Shown piece after piece: positions 1 through 7,774 of a DNA stretch of 64,000 bases. The stretch is from GCA-003244245 sp052390495 (GTDB lineage: Bacteria > Actinomycetota > Actinomycetes > Mycobacteriales > Pseudonocardiaceae). Position 1 is the first letter of the stretch. Every line of letters starts with the position of its first letter. Made by a program: the position numbers and the translations under genes. The stretch spans positions 1 to 64,000 of the forward strand of contig JBQTGW010000076.1 of NCBI GenBank assembly GCA_052390495.1, given 5' to 3'. The notes under the pieces were generated by a model, which was not told the DNA's origin, searched no databases, and saw only the letters and a program-made list of their open reading frames with translations.

Positions 1-785
1 TGTACCGGGCGAAGGCCTACGAGCTGCCCGAGGCCAACCGCAACGCCCGCGGCCAGCACGTGGCGAACCTGCTCGCGTTCCAGCCCGACGAGCAGATCGC
101 CCAGGTCATGCAGATCAAGGACTACACGGCGTCGCCGTACCTGGTGCTGGCCACCCGCGACGGTCTGGTCAAGAAGAGCAAACTCACCGACTTCGACTCC
201 AACCGGGCGGGCGGGCTGATCGGCATCAACCTGCGCGACGAGGACGAGCTGGTCGGCGCCGTTCTTTGCGCCGCTGAGGACGACCTGCTGCTGGTCTCGG
301 CGCAGGGCCAGTCGATCCGGTTCAACGCCACCGACGAGGCGCTGCGCCCGATGGGCCGGGCCACGTCAGGGGTCCTGGGGATGCGGTTCAACCACGGTGA
401 CGAGCTGCTGTCCATCGGGGTGGTCCGGGCCGGGCGGTTCGTGCTGGTCGCGACCGCGGGAGGGTACGCGAAACGAACCCCGCTGGAGGACTATCCGGTG
501 CAGGGACGCGGCGGCAAGGGGGTGCTCACGATTCAGTTCGACCCCCGGCGTGGCAAGCTGGTCGGGGCGCTCATCGTGGACATCGACGACGAGCTGTACG
601 CCATCACCTCCTCGGGCGGGGTCATCCGAACCACCGCCAAGGAGGTGCGCAAGGCCGGTCGGCAGACGAAGGGGGTCCGTCTGATGAATCTGGGCGAGGG
701 GGGGAGCCTGGTGGCCGTCGCGCGCAATGCCGAAGAGGCTGGTGACCCGGATGCCGGCGGCGCGCCGATGAAGGTTGAGTCGTGA
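1..785 (+). CDS. gyrA: DNA gyrase subunit A, C-terminal part (5' end outside window)
   Basis: This is the end of the type II topoisomerase subunit that breaks and rejoins DNA and, with GyrB, introduces negative supercoils. The frame is open from base 3 (YRAKAYELPEA...ARGQHVANLL) to TGA at 783-785. What remains is the C-terminal beta-pinwheel that wraps DNA: repeated blade strands such as LVLATRDGLVKKSKLTDF, the GyrA-box-like QGRGGKGV (nt 502-525), and TKGVRLMNL near the end. The tail is a short acidic extension, as in other actinobacteria. The stop overlaps the GTG start of the DUF3566 gene by 4 bp (GTGA), so the two are translationally coupled. Its presence places the window just downstream of dnaA-gyrB near oriC. 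Confidence 0.97.
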   Translation, partial: YRAKAYELPEANRNARGQHVANLLAFQPDEQIAQVMQIKDYTASPYLVLATRDGLVKKSKLTDFDSNRAGGLIGINLRDEDELVGAVLCAAEDDLLLVSAQGQSIRFNATDEALRPMGRATSGVLGMRFNHGDELLSIGVVRAGRFVLVATAGGYAKRTPLEDYPVQGRGGKGVLTIQFDPRRGKLVGALIVDIDDELYAITSSGGVIRTTAKEVRKAGRQTKGVRLMNLGEGGSLVAVARNAEEAGDPDAGGAPMKVES

Positions 786-1783
786 CCAAACCTGACAATC
801 CCGAGGCGGCGGAGTCGAGTTCCCAACTCACGCAGGTTGCTGACGACATAGCGCTCCCTGCTGGCGGGGAAGTTTCGGCTACGGAGCGAACCGGGTTCCA
901 TGCCGCGCCCGACGACCTGTCTGTGCCCGACGACTTGTCTGGGAACCCCACGCCTGGACCACCCAGGTTTGGGCAGCTCGCGCCGGAAGAACCCGCTGCT
1001 GAGCAGCCCGTGGCTGAGGACTTGGTACCTGATGAGCCGACCGACGACGGTGTGACCAGTGGCTCCACCGCGCCAGTTCCCCCCCGACCGAGCGTGGCGA
1101 CTTCGGTGGTCGATGGGGGGCCCTCGACGGTGCAGCTGAAGCTGGATGAACTGGAATCGTCCAGCCAGGCGGGCGGTACGCGGTTCGACCAGCAGCGACC
1201 GGCCAGCCGAGCCTACGGATATTCGTCAAGCTCCGGGCCGGGCCCCGCGGCCGCCTCGACCCGCTACGGTCAGCCCGTGGCGCCGCCCTTCAAAGCTCAG
1301 CCGAACCAGGGGGCGGGCCAGGACTTCAGCGGACCCACGGTGCGCATCGGCGGGCGGGTGCAGTCCGAGCAGGCGTCACCTCAGCCGTCGCTGAGCACCC
1401 GGGTACGGCCGACTCGGATCCCCCGCCGCACAAGCCTCCAGCTGCGCCACCTCGAGCCGTGGTCGGTGCTCAAGGTCTCGCTGGTGCTGTCCGTCGCGGG
1501 ATTCCTCGCCTGGATGGTGGCGGTGGGGGTGCTCTACAACGTGCTTGGGAGCATGGGCGTGTGGGACCAGCTCAACGGCACTTATTCCGATCTCACCTCG
1601 GTCAGTAGTCCCCGGGGAGGCGAGGACCTGATCAGCGCCGGTGGAGTGTTCGGCGTAGCGGCTGTGGTCGGGCTGGTGAACATCGTGTTGATCACCGCGA
1701 TGTGCACCGTCGGTGCGTTCATCTACAACGCCTCGGCGGACCTCGCAGGAGGGATCGAAGTCACCCTTTCGGAGCGCGATTGA
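782..1783 (+). CDS. DUF3566 membrane protein downstream of gyrA
   Basis: Membrane protein of unknown function that follows gyrA in most actinobacteria. Residues 1 to about 215 are a low-complexity, Pro/Glu/Ser/Gln-rich cytoplasmic region with no fold I recognise. The conserved domain starts near TRIPRRTSLQLRHLEPWSVL and holds two transmembrane segments, around VSLVLSVAGFLAWMVAVGVL and VVGLVNIVLITAMCTVGAFI, with an extracytoplasmic loop (LGSMGVWDQLN...) between them. It ends in the family signature YNASADLAGGIEVTLSERD. The GTG start overlaps the gyrA stop, so the two genes form one transcription unit. The long disordered N-terminus varies among relatives. The family assignment is secure; the function is unknown. 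Confidence 0.9.
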   Translation: MTKPDNPEAAESSSQLTQVADDIALPAGGEVSATERTGFHAAPDDLSVPDDLSGNPTPGPPRFGQLAPEEPAAEQPVAEDLVPDEPTDDGVTSGSTAPVPPRPSVATSVVDGGPSTVQLKLDELESSSQAGGTRFDQQRPASRAYGYSSSSGPGPAAASTRYGQPVAPPFKAQPNQGAGQDFSGPTVRIGGRVQSEQASPQPSLSTRVRPTRIPRRTSLQLRHLEPWSVLKVSLVLSVAGFLAWMVAVGVLYNVLGSMGVWDQLNGTYSDLTSVSSPRGGEDLISAGGVFGVAAVVGLVNIVLITAMCTVGAFIYNASADLAGGIEVTLSERD

Positions 1784-1849
1784 CGTATCAAGATCAAGCG
1801 GTTTGGGTGCTGGCTGGCGCATGCGGTAGCCTCGCTCGGGTCGCCACAA

Positions 1850-1923
1850 GGGCCTATAGCTCAGTTGGTTAGAGCGCATCCCTGATAAGGATGAGGTCGC
1901 TGGTTCAAGTCCAGCTAGGCCCA
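1850..1923 (+). tRNA. tRNA-Ile (GAT anticodon)
   Basis: A 74-nt cloverleaf. The acceptor arms GGGCCTA (1850-1856) and TAGGCCC (1916-1922) pair fully and A1923 is the discriminator base. The D-arm is GCTCAGTTGGTTAGAGC, the anticodon GAT lies at 1884-1886 in the loop CTGATAA, and the T-arm loop is TTCAAGT. CCA is not encoded. This gene downstream of gyrA is a classic actinobacterial landmark. Confidence 0.97.
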
Positions 1924-1957
1924 CTCCATAGCACCGTTGTGCAGGAGGAGATTAGCC

Positions 1958-2077
1958 GTGAAGAAGATCATCCCGCTACTGCTCGCCGGCCTCGTCGCTT
2001 TCGTCGTCGTGCGTCGTCAGCGTTCCGCCAAGGCCGAGGCCGACCTCTGGCGCGAGGCAACCACCTTCACTCCCTGA
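1958..2077 (+). CDS. DLW-39 family small protein
   Basis: A 39-residue protein between the two tRNA genes. GTG at 1958 follows a good Shine-Dalgarno sequence (AGGAGGA, 1943-1949) and TGA is at 2075-2077. It reads VKKIIPLLLAGLVAFVVVRR, then a charged stretch with the tripeptide DLW (residues 29-31) that names the family, ending TFTP. Residues 5-18 are hydrophobic and could insert in the membrane. Its length of 39 matches the family name exactly. The function is unknown; position between tRNA-Ile and tRNA-Ala is conserved in many actinobacteria. Confidence 0.88.
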   Translation: MKKIIPLLLAGLVAFVVVRRQRSAKAEADLWREATTFTP

Positions 2078-2119
2078 GGAGCTCGCTCCGGACCCGGTGC
2101 GGGCCGGGTCCGGAGCGCC

Positions 2120-2195
2120 GGGGACGTAGCTCAATTGGCAGAGCACCGCCTTTGCAAGGCGGGGGTTGAGGGTTCGATTCCCTTCGTCTCCACCA
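2120..2195 (+). tRNA. tRNA-Ala (TGC anticodon) with encoded CCA
   Basis: The acceptor GGGGACG (2120-2126) pairs with CGTCTCC (2185-2191), A2192 is the discriminator, and CCA (2193-2195) is encoded. The anticodon TGC is at 2153-2155 in a CTTTGCAAG context and the T-loop is TTCGATT. The backbone gene order is interrupted just downstream, so the 3' end of this tRNA is a plausible integration point, but I found no second copy of its 3' end in the window. Confidence 0.97.
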
Positions 2196-2892
2196 CGTGT
2201 AACCGCAGGTCACAAGCAGGTCCCTGGTGTGCTCGCTCTCGTCTCCACTCCGGTGCAGCGACAAGTAGTTCCCAAGCTCTCCGCGGACCGCACGGTGTTC
2301 GTAGATGGCGTAATTGTCGACCACTGGCCGCCCAGTAGTCCGGGACGTCCCCAAGGAGCACGCCAGTCGGGACGACGAGCAGGACGGCGACGCAGGGTAT
2401 CAGTCGTTGTCCGGCAGGTACTCGTTCTTCTCGTAGTAACTGAGGAGGTCGACGAACGTCGGGTAGTCATAGGTGACCAGCTCGTCACCCTCCCACCTGG
2501 CACCCAGCTCCTCGGCCCACTCCACCTCGTTAAGACCGAGCGGCGCCTCCTTGGACCAGTGGAACGGCACCATCGTGCTCACTCTGTTACGCCGGCCCAA
2601 GACCACCCGTTCGCCCTCTGCTTTCGGCCCTGTCACGGGCGCCGATCTTACTCCCGAGGCTCGTCATCGGGATACCCCCGCGTTGGGTTACCTCGCCGAG
2701 CAGCCCCGCCCGTACCAGCGAAGGCCGCTGGATCTGCCGACGAAAGTTCGATCGCCGCTGTGGCGTGCCATTGTGAGTAGCGAACACCAGCGAGGCTCGC
2801 CCCGGCCCACAGTCAGTTCTCGGTGAGCTTCGAGCTCGCGCCGGAGGAAGCCTGGAATCGGGATAGGCCGGCGGTTCCTGCCGGAGTCGACC
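2196..2892. other. Gene-poor stretch after tRNA-Ala
   Basis: About 700 bp in which the only coding sequence I would defend is the small minus-strand ORF at 2400-2573. The remaining open frames have poor codon bias and no recognisable motifs. It may be the decayed edge of an inserted element next to the tRNA. Confidence 0.4.
2400..2573 (-). CDS. Small acidic hypothetical protein
   Basis: A 57-residue ORF from ATG at 2573 (MVPFHWSKEAPLG...) to the stop at 2400; the frame continues upstream to 2636 (78 residues). The protein is acidic and aromatic (ALGARWEGDE-type composition, YDYPTFVDLL, YYEKNEYLPDND). This suits a small globular protein such as an immunity protein or antitoxin, but I recognise no family. 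The upstream Shine-Dalgarno sequence is weak (GAGTGAG). The region is otherwise gene-poor, so it may be a remnant. Confidence 0.35.
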   Translation of the reverse strand: MVPFHWSKEAPLGLNEVEWAEELGARWEGDELVTYDYPTFVDLLSYYEKNEYLPDND

Positions 2893-2931
2893 TTGACAAA
2901 CATGCAACCTATCAGTTGTATGTTTGTGGTG
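2893..2931 (+). promoter_or_regulatory. Promoter and inverted-repeat operator of the ArsR-type repressor
   Basis: TTGACA (2893-2898) is a consensus -35. A 17-bp spacer leads to TTGTAT (2916-2921); TATGTT at 2919-2924 is an alternative -10. Overlapping both is a 13-bp inverted repeat: ACAAACATGCAAC (2896-2908) and GTTGTATGTTTGT (2915-2927), one mismatch, 6-bp spacer. Repressor binding there would block RNA polymerase. In-frame GTG codons at 2926 and 2929 sit where transcription should begin, so the mRNA is probably leaderless. Confidence 0.7.
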
Positions 2932-3270
2932 GCCGAGGACAACGAGGACCGGGCGGACGCCCTGTTCCACGCGCTCGCCGACCGGACCCGGCGCGACATC
3001 ATGCGCCGCGTGCTGGCCGGGCAGCACTCGGTCTCCGCGCTCGCGGCGAAGTACGACATGAGCTTCGCCGCGGTGCAAAAGCACGTCGCCGTGCTTCAGA
3101 AGGCCGGTCTGCTCACCAAGCGACGCAGCGGTCGTGAGCAGCTGGCCAGCGGCGACGTGCAGGCGCTGCGGTCGGTGGGGTCCCTGCTCACCGAGCTGGA
3201 GCAACTCTGGCGGGGCCGCATCGCGCGCATCGACGACCTCATCGCATCCGACACCGACCAGGAGGACTGA
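2929..3270 (+). CDS. ArsR-family winged-helix transcriptional repressor
   Basis: A small winged-helix DNA-binding protein, about 113 residues from GTG 2929. The N-terminus ALFHALADRTRRDIMRRVL is typical of ArsR-type regulators. The recognition region is VSALAAKYDMSFAAVQKHVA, followed by the wing KRRSGREQL. It lacks the CxC metal-binding motif of metal sensors and belongs to the subgroup encoded beside AHSA1/SRPBCC proteins. The frame extends upstream to TTG 2893, but that codon is the -35 box of the promoter, so I prefer the GTG at 2926/2929. The AHSA1 gene begins 4 bp after the stop, so the two are co-transcribed. The palindrome over the promoter implies autoregulation. Confidence 0.88.
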   Translation: MAEDNEDRADALFHALADRTRRDIMRRVLAGQHSVSALAAKYDMSFAAVQKHVAVLQKAGLLTKRRSGREQLASGDVQALRSVGSLLTELEQLWRGRIARIDDLIASDTDQED

Positions 3271-3274
3271 AACC

Positions 3275-3760
3275 ATGCCCGTGACCGACGTCCAGCAGGA
3301 CCTCAACACTGCGACCCTGACCATCACCGCCGACTTCGCCGCGCCGGTGCAGCGGATCTGGCAGGTCTACGCCGACCCGCGCCAGCTGGAGAAGGTGTGG
3401 GGGCCGCCGACCTACCCGGCGACCGTGGTTGACCACGACCTCACGCCCGGCGGCCGCGTGACCTACGTCATGACCGGCCCGGAAGGCGACAAGCACGCCG
3501 GATACTGGCAGATCACGGCCGTCGACGAGCCGACGAGCTTCTCCTTCGAGGACGGCTTCGCCGACCTGGACTTCACCCCGACGCCAGGAATGCCGGTCTC
3601 CCAGAACGTGTACACCTTCACCGAGCACGACGGTGGCACTCGCGCGACCTACGTGAGCACCTACGAGTCCGCCGAGGCGCTGCAGCAGGTGCTGGACATG
3701 GGCATGGTCGAGGGCGCCACATCGGCGATCAACCAGATCGACGACCTGCTCGCCTCCTGA
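3275..3760 (+). CDS. SRPBCC (AHSA1-like) domain protein
   Basis: A 161-residue START-like helix-grip protein of the activator-of-Hsp90-ATPase-1 (AHSA1) superfamily. Such proteins bind hydrophobic small molecules in a deep cavity; the ligand is not known here. It shows ITADFAAPVQRIWQVYADP at the start, KVWGPPTYPATVVDHDLTPGG, the central strand VTYVMTGPEG and TRATYVSTYES, and ends with the long C-terminal helix. ATG 3275 has a strong RBS (AGGAGG, 3260-3265). It is the second gene of an ArsR-AHSA1 operon, a very common actinobacterial pair assumed to be controlled by the ArsR partner. Confidence 0.88.
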   Translation: MPVTDVQQDLNTATLTITADFAAPVQRIWQVYADPRQLEKVWGPPTYPATVVDHDLTPGGRVTYVMTGPEGDKHAGYWQITAVDEPTSFSFEDGFADLDFTPTPGMPVSQNVYTFTEHDGGTRATYVSTYESAEALQQVLDMGMVEGATSAINQIDDLLAS

Positions 3761-3768
3761 GCTGCCCC

Positions 3769-3805
3769 GCGGCCAGCCGTCTCGGGCATCTCGGCGGCTG
3801 GCCGC
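3769..3805 (+). terminator. Hairpin terminator after the ArsR/AHSA1 operon
   Basis: A perfect 11-bp stem, GCGGCCAGCCG (3769-3779) with CGGCTGGCCGC (3795-3805), and a 15-nt loop, 8 bp after the AHSA1 stop. There is no U-tract, as is common for actinobacterial terminators. Confidence 0.65.
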
Positions 3806-4019
3806 CCCGGCGTCAGCCCGCCCTCGACATTGACTTGCTGTAGCCGCTGCGACGGCCCCCTATCTATCGTGGGCCGACGAGTGTCAGGCGATGCTGTAGG
3901 CGATCTCGAACAGTTCCACGCTCATGCGGGTGTCGTTGACTTCGACCGCTTAACGGGTTCGCAGCGACCGGTGAGCGGGACCACGATGAGCTGTCAGGAG
4001 CGCGCAAAGTCGGAGTCGC

Positions 4020-5054
4020 TCAGTCGTTCATTGTGGACGGCGCTGTGAGCTGGCTCAGAGCGCTGTCGTAGGCGGCCATTGACGCTGCGAGCTGCTCTAG
4101 CTGCTCGCGATGAGAGCGAGCGGTCTCCTCAGCTTGGCGGGCTGCGGTGAGGGCAACCTGGAAATTCTGGTGGGCCACATTGCGGAGGTCGCGGGCGAGT
4201 GCCCTGAGGGCTTCGATCTCCGGAGCGGTCTCGGCGTTGCTCGCAGTGCGGCTCGGTACTGGTTCCGGGGACAAGCGCAGAGCTCGCTGCACCTTCACAG
4301 CCGCCCACTCGTCGGCGGACCATCGCCGTTGCTCTGTACGGGTTCGCCCCCTGAGCTCGTCGAACACCATGAGCCAGGTGTGCACGTTATGGCGGAGCAC
4401 GATGCGCTTGTCGGCATCGGTGTTGTCGAACACGTCCAGCGCACGGCCGTTGCAGGCTGGGCATGTAGGTGAAGGCGAGTTCGCAAACCAGTCCGCATAG
4501 ATGTCGGGGCTGCGGTGCTCCCATAGGTCTCTCAGGAAGAGGCCGGGCAGGAAGCCCTTGGCGTTCCCCCCGCCAGGGTCCCCTGGGCGTCTTGGTTTAC
4601 GGACCCCGCCAGTGATGCCGAGTGCAGCGCCCGAGGCGCCGTGCGCATACGCGTCAGTAGCCACGGTCGGCTCTGTGCAGATCAGCAAGCAGCCAGGCCG
4701 TTTCGACATCAGATAACGCAGGCCGGCTACTCGGCCGGGCGACTCGAACGGAGGGTTCGTCCCGGCGAAGGCGAACGCCACCGGGCGATTGGTGACCAGC
4801 AGCTCGACGAACGTCTGCCGATACGTCGAGTCAAGCATCGCGGCGTCAGTGGCGATGAGCGTCACCACCTCGGGCAGCTCTGTCTCCTCTCCAGCACGGA
4901 GCACCGCATGAAGCGCCGCCCAGTCGCCCAGCGGGACGAACCTGCTCGGTGTCAACACCGCGTCGGCCCCGGTTCCGAGCAGGCTGGACGCCAACGAGTC
5001 CTGTCCATGTTCCTGGTCTCTCCAGATGCCACGCGTGTCCGGCGCGTGACCCAC
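4020..5054 (-). CDS. Hypothetical protein with CxxC motif and C-terminal coiled coil
   Basis: A 344-residue protein I cannot assign to a family. The first 190 residues look like an alpha/beta domain with hydrophobic strands (EVVTLIATDAAM, PVAFAFAGTNPP, GCLLICTEPT) and a glycine-rich loop (GASGAALGITGG, residues 139-150), followed by a basic/Pro/Gly linker. A putative zinc knuckle, CPACNG, is at 198-203. The C-terminal 80 residues are a predicted Ala/Glu/Arg-rich coiled coil ending TAPSTMND. Nothing next to it suggests an operon. It could be a nucleic-acid-associated accessory protein, but that is a guess. Confidence 0.6.
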   Translation of the reverse strand: MGHAPDTRGIWRDQEHGQDSLASSLLGTGADAVLTPSRFVPLGDWAALHAVLRAGEETELPEVVTLIATDAAMLDSTYRQTFVELLVTNRPVAFAFAGTNPPFESPGRVAGLRYLMSKRPGCLLICTEPTVATDAYAHGASGAALGITGGVRKPRRPGDPGGGNAKGFLPGLFLRDLWEHRSPDIYADWFANSPSPTCPACNGRALDVFDNTDADKRIVLRHNVHTWLMVFDELRGRTRTEQRRWSADEWAAVKVQRALRLSPEPVPSRTASNAETAPEIEALRALARDLRNVAHQNFQVALTAARQAEETARSHREQLEQLAASMAAYDSALSQLTAPSTMND

Positions 5055-5499
5055 GACTCACTCCCGATCACGGGGTGTGCAGGTCGATGCTGACCACAGG
5101 GCACACAAGGCGGTAGCCAAGGCAGCTGGCATCTCCTGGCCGCGGTCGGCCGATCGGCGGCTCGACCAGCTTGTCGCTTGCCAACGACGCGGGTGCGAGT
5201 ACTCGACGTAACGAGCTGGCGGCAGCTGTCCTGGCGGCATGTGAGCCGGACGGTGAGCACCTGCTGCGGTTGATCGTCGAGTGGAGACGGGCGTTGGTAC
5301 GAGATGTCGTACTGGACGTCGAAGACGATGCGACGGTTGTTCGGTTGCCAAGGTATAGCCCAGGCAGGCGGAAGAGCACTACCGGATGAAGCTCAATGTG
5401 AGGTCAGGAACGGGTGGGTCGTAGAGACAGCGGTGGGTTGGGCATGGGTGCAGCTGGCGCTGGGTCGTGTCAGACTTTCGCCCGGCGGAGGAGGTAAGC
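5055..5499. other. Intergenic stretch with a possible gene fragment
   Basis: The stretch separates a minus-strand hypothetical gene from the glutamate-cysteine ligase. A plus-strand frame at 5171-5389 (TTG start) reads ELAAAVLAACEPDGEHLLRL and later VVLDVEDDATVVRLPRY, which looks protein-like and could be a small gene or remnant. It has no clear RBS or family. The ligase RBS (GGAGGAGG, 5487-5494) is at the right edge. Confidence 0.35.
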
Positions 5500-6981
5500 A
5501 TGGGCGAAGAGGTCGCGGCGCGGACGTTCACCCGCGCCGACCGCACCCGGTACCGGCAGAAGCTCCGACGCTGCGTTGACGTCTTCAAGCGGATGCTGCG
5601 CGAGGCCCGGTTCGACGCCGCCCGTCCGCTGATGGGGTGCGAGATCGAGCTCAACCTGGTCGATGCCCACGGTGACCCGGCGATGCGCAACGCCGAGGTC
5701 CTGGCCGCCATCTCCCATCCAGACTTCCAGACTGAGCTCGGCCAGTTCAATATCGAGATCAACATGCCGCCACGCTTGGTGGCCGGCGCGGCGCTGGTAG
5801 AGCTCGAGGACGAGCTACGGGCCTACCTCAACTTCGCCGACGGGGCAGCGCGGCAGGTCGGTGCCCGGCTGATGATGATCGGTATCCTGCCCACCGTCAC
5901 TGCGGATCATCTCGGTGCCCACGCGCTCACCGCTAACCCGCGTTATCGGATGCTCAACGAGCAGATCTTCGCCGCCCGACGTGAGGACCTGAGGCTGGCG
6001 ATCGACGGCGTCGAGCAGCTGCGGGCCACGGCCGACACGGTCGCGCCGGAGGCGGCTTGTACCAGCGTGCAGTTTCATCTCCAGGTCAGCCCGGAGAGCT
6101 TCGCGGCGTACTGGAACGCCGCCCAGACGGTAGCCGGTGTCCAGCTCGCGGTTGGTGCCAACTCGCCGTACCTGTTCGGCAAGGAACTCTGGCGCGAGAC
6201 CCGGATCGCGCTGTTCCAGCAGGCCACCGACACCCGCTCCGACGAACTCAAGGAACAAGGCGTGCGGCCGCGGGTGTGGTTCGGCGATCGGTGGATCACA
6301 TCGATCTTCGAGCTGTTCGAGGAGAACGTGCGCTACTTCCCAGCGCTGCTGCCGATCTGCCAGGACGAGGATCCGGTAGCAGCGTTCCAGCGTGGCGACA
6401 TGCCGGAACTGGCCGAGCTGCGGCTGCACAACGGCACGGTCTATCGCTGGAATCGGCCGGTGTACGACGTAGTCGACAATCTGCCGCACCTGCGAGTGGA
6501 GAACCGGGTGCTGCCTGCGGGACCGACGGTGGTCGACACCCTGGCCAACGCCGCGTTTTACTACGGCCTGGTCCGGGTGCTTGCGGAGGACGAGCACCCG
6601 ATCTGGTCGCGGATGTCCTTCCACGCAGCGGAGGAGAACTTCCACTCAGCCGCCCGGCACGGCGTGGCGGCCCGGCTCTTCTGGCCTGACGTCGGCGAGG
6701 TGCCGGCCACTGACCTGGTGCTGCGTCAGCTGTTGCCAACGGCCGACGAGGGGCTGCGGCGCTGGGGGGTGGACGCCGAGGTCCGCGACCGGTTACTGGG
6801 AATCATCGAGCAACGCTGCCTGACCACGATGACCGGAGCGCACTGGCAGGTCGAGACGGTGCACAGGCTGCAGGAGCGGGGGCAGTGCAGCCGGACCGAG
6901 GCGCTACAGCAGATGGCGCTGCTGTACGCCGAGCACATGCACAGCAATCAACCCGTGCACACCTGGCTTGCCGACGACTGA
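5500..6981 (+). CDS. Glutamate-cysteine ligase family 2 protein
   Basis: A 493-residue member of the GCS2-type carboxylate-amine ligases, enzymes that join an amine or cysteine to the gamma-carboxyl of glutamate using ATP. Visible features are the substrate/metal-binding MGCEIELNLVD near residues 44-54, ELGQFNIEINMPPR, the TSVQFHLQVSP strand, NSPYLFGKELWRETRIALFQ and LRVENRVLPAGPT. Length fits the actinobacterial group often labelled glutamate-cysteine ligase. ATG 5500 is chosen because GGAGGAGG lies 5 bp upstream; the frame is open 11 codons further. No neighbour shows its pathway; a role in gamma-glutamylcysteine-type thiol chemistry is inferred only. Confidence 0.8.
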   Translation: MGEEVAARTFTRADRTRYRQKLRRCVDVFKRMLREARFDAARPLMGCEIELNLVDAHGDPAMRNAEVLAAISHPDFQTELGQFNIEINMPPRLVAGAALVELEDELRAYLNFADGAARQVGARLMMIGILPTVTADHLGAHALTANPRYRMLNEQIFAARREDLRLAIDGVEQLRATADTVAPEAACTSVQFHLQVSPESFAAYWNAAQTVAGVQLAVGANSPYLFGKELWRETRIALFQQATDTRSDELKEQGVRPRVWFGDRWITSIFELFEENVRYFPALLPICQDEDPVAAFQRGDMPELAELRLHNGTVYRWNRPVYDVVDNLPHLRVENRVLPAGPTVVDTLANAAFYYGLVRVLAEDEHPIWSRMSFHAAEENFHSAARHGVAARLFWPDVGEVPATDLVLRQLLPTADEGLRRWGVDAEVRDRLLGIIEQRCLTTMTGAHWQVETVHRLQERGQCSRTEALQQMALLYAEHMHSNQPVHTWLADD

Positions 6982-7042
6982 GAACCCGACCCGGCGTGGA
7001 CGATCGGTCGTCGGGCTCGCATGATCCGCCGTCACCGCGAGC

Positions 7043-7217
7043 ATGAGCCTAGACCTAGCCGCCGGCATCGCCAGCATCAGCAAGCCCTACCCTGTCGATG
7101 CTGGAACGCGGACAGCGCGGATTCAACCGGCGCGGCCTGCTCGAAGACCTCGCTGAGGCGCTCGGCTGCTCCGTTACGGACCTGACCGGGCGGCCCTGTC
7201 TGGCGGCCAGCCGATGA
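7043..7217 (+). pseudogene. Frameshifted XRE-family HTH fragment
   Basis: Frame one (7043-7090) reads LAAGIASISKPY and, after a one-base shift in the run at about 7091, frame two (7092-7217) reads LSMLERGQRGFNRRGLLEDL and then AEALGCSVTDLTG. Joined, this is the helix-turn-helix core of an XRE regulator (SxxYLSMLERGxR...LAxALGxxVxDLTG). The rest of the gene is missing. Further downstream (to about 7325) another frame reads GGTVILDADQRTLRVADPRS before a stop and may be another scrap of the same locus. Confidence 0.65.
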
Positions 7218-7384
7218 GTGCCCCGCCGCAGACACCTCCAAGTCCATCAGCATGAGAGCAACGGTGGCACCGTCATCCTCGACGCCGACCAACGGACGCT
7301 CAGGGTTGCTGATCCAAGATCCTGACGAAGCCAACTGGTCTTCTCATGTGGGTGGAGGCGAGAGCCGGATTGGTCGTACTTGCA

Positions 7385-7774
7385 CTAGATCGGCGGTTCG
7401 TCCTCGTCCGTCAACCCCATGTATTGCAGCAGACGTGCGTGCACTTCCGCGAGCTGGTCTGCTGTCACAATGCCGGTTCGGTCACCGAGCTGACTTTTCA
7501 TGAGCGGTTGCACAGCACTTACCCGTATCCAGCCTTTCTTGGACAGGTTCGCGGCACCCGCACCTAGTCGAACACAAAACCGAGTCTTGTGAGAAGTAGA
7601 CGAGGAGATAGGCGCGACGAGCACAAAGCCCCACGTGGCGTCCGAGTTGGTTTCCGGGCCGCTAATGATTAGTACAGGTCGACGCTCGTCGTGATATTGG
7701 CGATCATCGTTCGGAGGGAGCGTCAGGTCACGATCCCGCACGTAGTAGACCGCGCCTGCGACTGGCTCAGCCAT
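7385..7774 (-). CDS. PemK/MazF-family toxin (endoribonuclease)
   Basis: A 129-residue MazF-like toxin, a family that cleaves single-stranded RNA at short motifs. The family elements are AGAVYYVRDRDLTLPP at the N-terminus (the GxVxxV-type strand), DERRPVLIISG (strand with the conserved RPV/L), a central FVLVAPISSS strand and SAVQPLMKSQLG, the MazF C-terminal region with Q and the helix that follows. The ATG (7772-7774) overlaps the stop of the upstream Panacea gene by 8 bp, giving tight coupling with antitoxin first. The pairing makes this a two-gene TA module; the RNA target is not deducible. Confidence 0.85.
   Translation of the reverse strand: MAEPVAGAVYYVRDRDLTLPPNDDRQYHDERRPVLIISGPETNSDATWGFVLVAPISSSTSHKTRFCVRLGAGAANLSKKGWIRVSAVQPLMKSQLGDRTGIVTADQLAEVHARLLQYMGLTDEDEPPI

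Noticed and set aside
2120..2195. tRNA-Ala as the attachment site of an integrated element
   Set aside because: No integrase gene and no direct repeat of the tRNA 3' end found in the window.
2587..3327. Minus-strand ORF across the ArsR gene
   Set aside because: Antisense to the ArsR/AHSA1 start region with no recognisable domain; the plus-strand gene has promoter, operator and motif support.
5171..5389. Small plus-strand ORF as a definite gene
   Set aside because: Protein-like in part but TTG start without RBS and no family; kept only as a note in the intergenic entry.
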